Shown piece by piece: positions 7,055 to 10,741 of a stretch of 10,741 bases of DNA. Each line of letters starts with the position of its first letter. Positions within the stretch are counted from its first letter, which is position 1. This DNA comes from JBFJVZ01 sp041623895 (GTDB taxonomy: Bacteria > Planctomycetota > Planctomycetia > Pirellulales > Pirellulaceae): contig JBFJVZ010000279.1 of assembly GCA_041623895.1 (NCBI GenBank), positions 1-10,741 on the forward strand, in the 5' to 3' direction. A program made the position numbers and the translations under genes. The notes beneath the pieces are model-generated. The model saw only the letters and a list, made by a program, of their open reading frames with translations. It did not search any database and had not been told where the DNA came from.

Positions 7055-7123
7055 TCCCCCGGCAAGTCGTGGAAAGAATGGGCGAGTCGTTGGTAAACAA
7101 CGTGATGAAACAGCGGAAACAAG

Positions 7124-7927
7124 ATGCCCAACCTGATCCGAATCGCCGACTGGGAAGATCCTCGGCTGTTGCCCTATCGGGACCTTTGCAACCGGGATAC
7201 CGGGTACTTTCCCGACGCTTTCATCGCTGAAGGCCGTTTGGTGGTGGAGCGTTTGATCGCTAGTGGCCAGACAATCGAGTCGCTGCTGGTCGAAGAGGGG
7301 AAAGAGAAACTGTTTGCAACTCGGGTTCGGTCCGAAGTGCCAATCTACTGTCTGCCGGCGGAAGTGCTGCGGCGGCTGGTCGGATTTGATTTTCATCGCG
7401 GTGTGATCGCTTGCGGCCGTCGGCCAACCTATCTGGACGTCAAGTCATTGTCTTTCTCGGACCGTGCGGCGCGGATCTCACTTGCCGTCTTAGACGTGGA
7501 CGATCAGGAGAACATGGGTAGCATGATGCGTAGTGCGGCGGCGCTGGGCATCAACCAAATCCTCTTCAGCCCCAAAACAATCGATCCGTTTCGGCGGCGC
7601 GTGATCCGCGTCAGCATGGCGAATGTCTTTTCACATTGTTTTTATCGGTTGCGCCAGCCGGCCTCCGAACTAGCGATGCTGCGTGAGTCAGGCTTCCGCA
7701 CTGTTGCCAGCACCTTGGACGCGGCAACCGATCTGGATCAGTTCCAGGTTGATGATCGTCCCATCGTTTTGATGGTGGGCAATGAGGCTAGGGGGATCGA
7801 ACAGCAAATCCAGCAAGCTGCCAGTGACCGCATCCGTATTCCGATGCGATCCGGTGCCGACAGCTTGAATGTTGCCGTTGCCGCCGCGATCATGATGTAC
7901 CAGTTGACGCGATCGTTTTCAAAGTAG
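7124..7927 (+). CDS. TrmH/SpoU family RNA 2'-O-ribose methyltransferase
   Basis: A 267-residue SPOUT-class methyltransferase that transfers a methyl group from S-adenosylmethionine to a ribose 2'-OH in rRNA or tRNA. Seen: an N-terminal substrate-binding region (about 1-100) with AEGRLVVERLI (35-45) and FHRGVIACG (90-98); motif 1 DQENMGSMMRSAAALG (127-142), keeping the Asn, Gly and catalytic-type Arg136; motif 2 IVLMVGNEARGI (214-225); and motif 3 IRIPMRSGADSLNVAVAAA (237-255). These three form the trefoil-knot cofactor site. The length matches family members of about 250-280 residues. Which nucleotide it modifies cannot be told from sequence, so no gene symbol is given. It starts 69 bases after the zinc-ribbon gene on the same strand, so co-transcription is possible. 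A GGA about 8 bases before the ATG is a modest ribosome binding site. Confidence 0.93.
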   Translation: MPNLIRIADWEDPRLLPYRDLCNRDTGYFPDAFIAEGRLVVERLIASGQTIESLLVEEGKEKLFATRVRSEVPIYCLPAEVLRRLVGFDFHRGVIACGRRPTYLDVKSLSFSDRAARISLAVLDVDDQENMGSMMRSAAALGINQILFSPKTIDPFRRRVIRVSMANVFSHCFYRLRQPASELAMLRESGFRTVASTLDAATDLDQFQVDDRPIVLMVGNEARGIEQQIQQAASDRIRIPMRSGADSLNVAVAAAIMMYQLTRSFSK

Positions 7928-7933
7928 CGCAAA

Positions 7934-7992
7934 GTCGTCGAATTCTCCGAATTCGATCACCCGAGGGTACCAAACTCGGAGAGTTCGGCGAC
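7934..7992. repeat. Inverted repeat between convergent genes (terminator candidate)
   Basis: The arms 7934-7953 and 7973-7992 are 20 bases each and complementary at 17 positions, with a 19-base loop. In the plus-strand RNA two of the three exceptions are G-U wobbles. The left arm begins GTCGTCGAATTC and the right arm ends TTCGGCGAC. The loop holds a small nested palindrome, ACCCGAGGGT (7959-7968). It starts 6 bases after the stop of the methyltransferase gene, where a terminator is expected, but no T-tract follows. Confidence 0.6.
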
Positions 7993-8010
7993 GATGGAGA
8001 GCAAAGCCAC

Positions 8011-8028
8011 GCCAGGACAAGTCCTGGC
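8011..8028. repeat. Perfect 18-bp palindrome between convergent genes
   Basis: GCCAGGACAAGTCCTGGC has 8-bp perfect arms around AA; as RNA it would fold as a 7-bp stem with a 4-base loop. It lies 8 bases beyond the stop of the alpha/beta hydrolase gene (reading leftward) and 83 bases after the methyltransferase stop. A terminator or transcription-blocking hairpin for the convergent pair is plausible; no run of T follows on either strand. A looser version, GCCAGGA-AGTGCTGGC, occurs at 1712-1727. Confidence 0.55.
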
Positions 8029-8036
8029 CTACAAAG

Positions 8037-8957
8037 CTACCGTTCGCGGCGTGAGGTTTCGTCCGCAACCGATGTGCCAACGCGGTTTGCCAGTTCGGCC
8101 AGCCACCTGGCAGGCAGCTGGTCGTTGTGACCAAGTCCGGGCACGGGGACCCAATGCTTGACTGCCGATTTAGCCGAGTCAAATAAACGTTGTCCATGTG
8201 CGATTGGGATCAATTCGTCGCTGGTTCCATGCAACTGAATCAACGGGCCGTGATAATTGGCCATTCGCTCGATCGAATCGTATCGGTTTCGCATCAGCCA
8301 ATGCACGGGGATCACTGGATATTGGTTGGCGGCGACATCAACAAGCCGGTCAAAGGTCCGCTCGAGAACCAACGCTTGGGCACCGCCATCGGCAGCCAGG
8401 GCGACGGCACAACCGCCGCCAAGGGACCGTCCGTAAAGAATGATTTCATCAGTGCGAACATTATACGCATCCATTAGATACTTGCGGGCAGCATGGCAGT
8501 CCGCCAGCACGCCTTGTTCGTCCGGTTTTGGCTCGTCGTCTGCGTAACCGCGAAATTCCGCTGCCATCACGTTGGCATCGAATTGATTGGACAACCGCTG
8601 TAACCACGCATCCAACCAAACGGCCTTTTCACCATTGCCGTGAAAGTACAGCACAATCGGCTTGCTTGAATCGTGGTGCAACAAACGCCCCTCGATTCGA
8701 ACGCCATCCGCCGATTCATATTGAACCGTTTGGATCCGCGGATTCCCCTGCACGGGTCCGGTCTGCATGTACGCGCCCGGATAAACGAGCCGAGTTTCCA
8801 TCACGACCAAAGCCACCAGCACGGTAACGTACCCAAAGCCAACGATTCGCAGGGTCTTAGCGATCAATCGCCTGAGCCGGCTGGGGCGCGGCAATTCAGT
8901 TTCAGCGGCCGCCAGCGAAGTCGGCGCGTTCGTTTCGCTTGGTTGATCCGGAGCCAT
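8037..8957 (-). CDS. Membrane-anchored alpha/beta hydrolase (serine hydrolase)
   Basis: A 306-residue alpha/beta-hydrolase fold protein resembling the ABHD17/BEM46-like group of prokaryotic hydrolases. Seen: a polar N-terminus, then basic RLRRLIAKTLR (27-37) followed by one hydrophobic segment (about 38-53), consistent with an uncleaved N-terminal anchor; HGNGE (106-110), the usual oxyanion-hole strand; the nucleophile elbow GRSLGGG (176-182) with Ser178; acid candidate Asp247 in GTSDELIP (244-251); and His277 in GLGHND (274-279). The order and spacing of the Ser-Asp-His triad are normal, so an active enzyme is expected, hydrolysing an ester, thioester or amide. The physiological substrate is not evident. 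It converges on the methyltransferase gene and diverges from the TIGR03032 gene. The ATG at 8955-8957 is the only start that keeps the basic-plus-hydrophobic anchor; its Shine-Dalgarno sequence is weak. Confidence 0.88.
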   Translation of the reverse strand: MAPDQPSETNAPTSLAAAETELPRPSRLRRLIAKTLRIVGFGYVTVLVALVVMETRLVYPGAYMQTGPVQGNPRIQTVQYESADGVRIEGRLLHHDSSKPIVLYFHGNGEKAVWLDAWLQRLSNQFDANVMAAEFRGYADDEPKPDEQGVLADCHAARKYLMDAYNVRTDEIILYGRSLGGGCAVALAADGGAQALVLERTFDRLVDVAANQYPVIPVHWLMRNRYDSIERMANYHGPLIQLHGTSDELIPIAHGQRLFDSAKSAVKHWVPVPGLGHNDQLPARWLAELANRVGTSVADETSRRER

Positions 8958-9142
8958 GCAGCTGCATCCGTGGTTGGTTTGATGCGATCGATAACCTGAT
9001 CAGGGTCTCATACATCGCGGTATCTGTCAAAAGCGTTTTTGAAAATCAACCATCCATGAATTTGATAGACGCCGCCGGGCGTAAGTGGCGGGCATCAAAG
9101 CGGTGTTGATTCCTTGAACATTGCCGTGCATCCTTGGTTGCT

Positions 9143-9171
9143 TTCACGGGCAATGACGCATCACCTATGAT
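9143..9171 (+). promoter_or_regulatory. Candidate sigma-70-type promoter for the TIGR03032 gene
   Basis: TTCACG (9143-9148, 4 of 6 against TTGACA) is 17 bases from TATGAT (9166-9171, 5 of 6 against TATAAT). Transcription would start near 9178, leaving a leader of about 40 bases before the TTG start. This is the best-placed pair in the 261-base divergent gap (8958-9218), which otherwise holds no credible gene. Hexamer matching alone is suggestive only. Confidence 0.35.
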
Positions 9172-9206
9172 AGCGGTCGCGACTAACCGCAAGTTTGACG
9201 TGATTT

Positions 9207-9212
9207 GGAGAG
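9207..9212 (+). promoter_or_regulatory. Ribosome binding site that fixes a TTG start
   Basis: GGAGAG (9207-9212) lies 6 bases before TTG 9219-9221. An in-frame TGA at 9201-9203 rules out any longer protein, and the next in-frame ATG is about 76 codons downstream within conserved sequence. Together these make TTG the start. Confidence 0.75.
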
Positions 9213-9218
9213 AAACGA

Positions 9219-10382
9219 TTGTCTGACGCATCGACGGACTCTGGCGACGGCGAATCCATCCAACCGGAGCAGCAGCCGAGCGAACGGCCGCGCCGCGAAA
9301 TTAACTTTCGGCATAGTGCCCAGTTTGTTCCCATCCTTCAGCACTTGGGTTCGTCGCTGTTGGTGTCGACCTACGCGGCGGGCAAGGTAGCAACGGTCGG
9401 CAGCGGGCCGGAGGGTTTGCGGCTGGGATTTTCAAACTTTCAAAGAGCGATGGGCGTTGCGGTTTGTGCCGAGGGCATTGCGATTGGCGGCCCGAACTTG
9501 ATTTGGATACTTCGCGATGCGGGACAGCTGTCGCAGCAGATCGCTCCGGTTGGCCAATACGATCGCGGTTTTTTGGCTCGTGAGTCATTTGTCACTGGCA
9601 ACATCAGTGTTCACGAAATGAGCTGGGGGGCCGGCGGAGAGCTGTGGGTCGTCAACACTTTGTTTTCCTGTTTGTGCACGTTGCATGAAGACTTTAATTT
9701 CGTCCCGCGGTGGCAGCCTTCGTTTATCACCGAGTTGGCAGCCCAGGACCGCTGCCATTTGAATGGCATGGCGATGCAGGACGGGAATCCAAAGTACGTC
9801 AGCGCCTTGGGAACCAGTGACGAAGCGAGGGGCTGGCGGGAAGGGAAGTCAAATGGGGGAGTGATCATTGATGTCGAATCGGGTGAGATCGTGGCGAGTG
9901 GTTTTTGCATGCCGCATTCGCCGAGAATCCACCAAGGACGGCTGTTCCTGTTGGATAGCGGTCGTGGGCAGCTGGTCACCGTCGATCTACAATCAGGGCA
10001 GATCGACACGGTCACGCAATACCCCGGCTACGGTCGCGGGATGGCGCTGCTGGGCCAATTCGCCTTCATCGGCATGAGCAAGGCGCGAGAGACATCCGTC
10101 TTTGGGGGGGTACCGATCTGTGAGGATCGATCCAAGATGCGATGCGGGGTGGTTGTGGTCGATCTGGTTTCGGGTCAGTCGGTGGCCTACCTGGAATTTC
10201 AGACGGGGGTGGAGGAGATTTTCGATGTTCAGGTCCTCTGTGAGGTCAAAAACCCCATAATTTGCGGTCCTTACCCCGTGGAGGACGAACAGGTGCCGGT
10301 TTGGGTCATCCCGAACCCCTCCCAAATCGACGATCTGATCGGTCAGTCCCGGCTCGGCACGGTTTCTCGCCGACTTTGCTAA
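9219..10382 (+). CDS. TIGR03032 family protein of unknown function
   Basis: A 387-residue protein matching the TIGR03032 family (related to DUF4915). Seen, in order: an N-terminal disordered acidic/Gln-rich stretch (1-28); FVPILQHLGSSLLVSTYAAG; ELWVVNTLFSCLCTL; FVPRWQPSFI; DRCHLNGMAMQDG; YVSALGTSDEARGWR; GFCMPHSPRIHQGRLFLLDSG; GYGRGMALLGQFAFIGMSK; GVEEIFDVQVL. These segments recur in the same order throughout the family. The repeating beta-hairpin-like blocks with GRLFLLDSG suggest a beta-propeller fold, which is inference. There is no signal peptide or membrane segment, so it is probably cytoplasmic. The reaction and partners are not known. It uses a TTG start with a good Shine-Dalgarno sequence. 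A surface protein gene starts 97 bases downstream on the same strand. A seven-G run at 10104-10110 does not break the frame. Confidence 0.9.
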   Translation: MSDASTDSGDGESIQPEQQPSERPRREINFRHSAQFVPILQHLGSSLLVSTYAAGKVATVGSGPEGLRLGFSNFQRAMGVAVCAEGIAIGGPNLIWILRDAGQLSQQIAPVGQYDRGFLARESFVTGNISVHEMSWGAGGELWVVNTLFSCLCTLHEDFNFVPRWQPSFITELAAQDRCHLNGMAMQDGNPKYVSALGTSDEARGWREGKSNGGVIIDVESGEIVASGFCMPHSPRIHQGRLFLLDSGRGQLVTVDLQSGQIDTVTQYPGYGRGMALLGQFAFIGMSKARETSVFGGVPICEDRSKMRCGVVVVDLVSGQSVAYLEFQTGVEEIFDVQVLCEVKNPIICGPYPVEDEQVPVWVIPNPSQIDDLIGQSRLGTVSRRLC

Positions 10383-10392
10383 ATTTATCAGA

Positions 10393-10398
10393 TATACT
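10393..10398 (+). promoter_or_regulatory. Possible -10 box for the surface protein gene
   Basis: TATACT (5 of 6 against TATAAT) lies 10 bases after the TIGR03032 stop codon. The position 17 bases upstream reads CCGACT, a poor -35. If used, the leader before ATG 10480 would be about 75 bases. The gap 10383-10479 shows no terminator-like hairpin, so transcription from the TIGR03032 promoter is also possible. Confidence 0.25.
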
Positions 10399-10479
10399 GC
10401 CAACCTCGTCGCGGTTCGGGCATCCAACCGCTACCCACTCATCCCATTCTTTTCCCATCTTACTTTCTCCATTTTCGCT

Positions 10480-10741
10480 ATGTCTATCTTTTCTTCGCGT
10501 TCCGCTAGACACCAAACTTCCGGGAAAAAACGTCAGCGGAAAAGAGATCGCGCAATCCGACGCCGGCGAATTGCCAGTGCCATCGAACCGTTGGAAGACA
10601 GGCACTTGCTTGCCTTCAATATCAATTTGTTTGCCGACATTAATCAGCTTGGCGTTTCCGCGGCTATCGATTCAATGGTCGAATTCAATGGTGATGCCTA
10701 CTTCGTCGCTGACGATGGGCAGACGGGCGGCGAACTTTGGA
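10480..10741 (+). CDS. Planctomycete surface protein, N-terminal fragment with ELW-type repeat
   Basis: The first 87 codons of a gene that runs past the window end with no stop. Seen: a strongly basic N-terminus with 13 Arg/Lys between residues 7 and 30 (including KKRQRKRDR and RRRR), then IEPLEDRHLLAFN (35-47). Known: large secreted planctomycete proteins often start with a basic region followed by an 'xLExRxLLA' motif acting as an unusual export signal. Residues 69-87 read FNGDAYFVADDGQTGGELW, matching the first unit of the 'YFVADDGxxGxELW' repeat found in giant planctomycete cell-surface proteins, which often also carry cadherin or calcium-binding repeats. The full length and later domains are outside the window. 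The ATG at 10480 has no Shine-Dalgarno sequence and follows a pyrimidine-rich leader; it is supported by the position of the basic region and the LEDRHLLA motif. Confidence 0.85.
   Translation, partial: MSIFSSRSARHQTSGKKRQRKRDRAIRRRRIASAIEPLEDRHLLAFNINLFADINQLGVSAAIDSMVEFNGDAYFVADDGQTGGELW

Noticed and set aside
6827..7396. A 189-codon minus-strand open frame across the gap between two plus-strand genes
   Set aside because: It overlaps the C-terminus of the zinc-ribbon protein and the N-terminus of the methyltransferase, both well supported, and shows no domain of its own.
9025..9030. Perfect TTGACA on the minus strand as the -35 of the hydrolase promoter
   Set aside because: No acceptable -10 lies 15-19 bases downstream; the nearest, TATGAG, is only 12 bases away.
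10104..10110. Seven-G run as a possible phase-variation site in the TIGR03032 gene
   Set aside because: The run is short, the frame continues through conserved family motifs on both sides, and no alternative product is suggested.

Overview
The window looks like a chromosomal stretch from a planctomycete, probably a marine Pirellulales bacterium of the Rhodopirellula type. The evidence is the gene content: a sulfatase C-terminus, a DUF1501 protein with a twin-arginine signal, a large LRR/DUF1549/DUF1553 cytochrome-like protein, a zinc-ribbon membrane protein, a TIGR03032 protein, and the start of a surface protein with the planctomycete N-terminal signature EPLEDRHLLA. GC content is moderate (mid-fifties per cent by eye). 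No tRNA, rRNA, CRISPR array, transposase or phage gene was seen.

Layout. Bases 1-222 (+) are the 3' end of a sulfatase gene. It converges on a minus-strand pair: the LRR-DUF1549-DUF1553 gene (5140 to 1898) followed by the DUF1501 gene (1624 to 344). These two families are characteristic neighbours in planctomycetes. Just upstream of the large gene, on the same strand, is a short ORF (5461 to 5150) that looks like a damaged small lipoprotein gene. Its 3' end is made of a dispersed inverted repeat. The plus strand then carries a zinc-ribbon/transmembrane protein (5624-7054) and a TrmH/SpoU-type RNA 2'-O-methyltransferase (7124-7927). These converge on a minus-strand membrane-anchored alpha/beta hydrolase (8957 to 8037), with two stacked inverted repeats at the junction. 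A divergent intergenic region leads into a TTG-started TIGR03032 gene (9219-10382). The window ends in the first 87 codons of a surface protein (10480 onward).

How the genes relate. The sulfatase, DUF1501 and DUF1549/DUF1553 genes fit the exported sulfatase and cytochrome-like complement typical of marine planctomycetes. The remaining genes (RNA modification, hydrolase, unknown membrane protein, TIGR03032) look like ordinary individually regulated genes.

I found no clear new multi-gene system. The most unusual material is intergenic: two copies of an inverted repeat of about 27-bp arms (240-322 and 5213-5284), one of which is read into an ORF; a second repeat pair at 7934-8028; and a pyrimidine-rich leader without a Shine-Dalgarno sequence before the surface protein.
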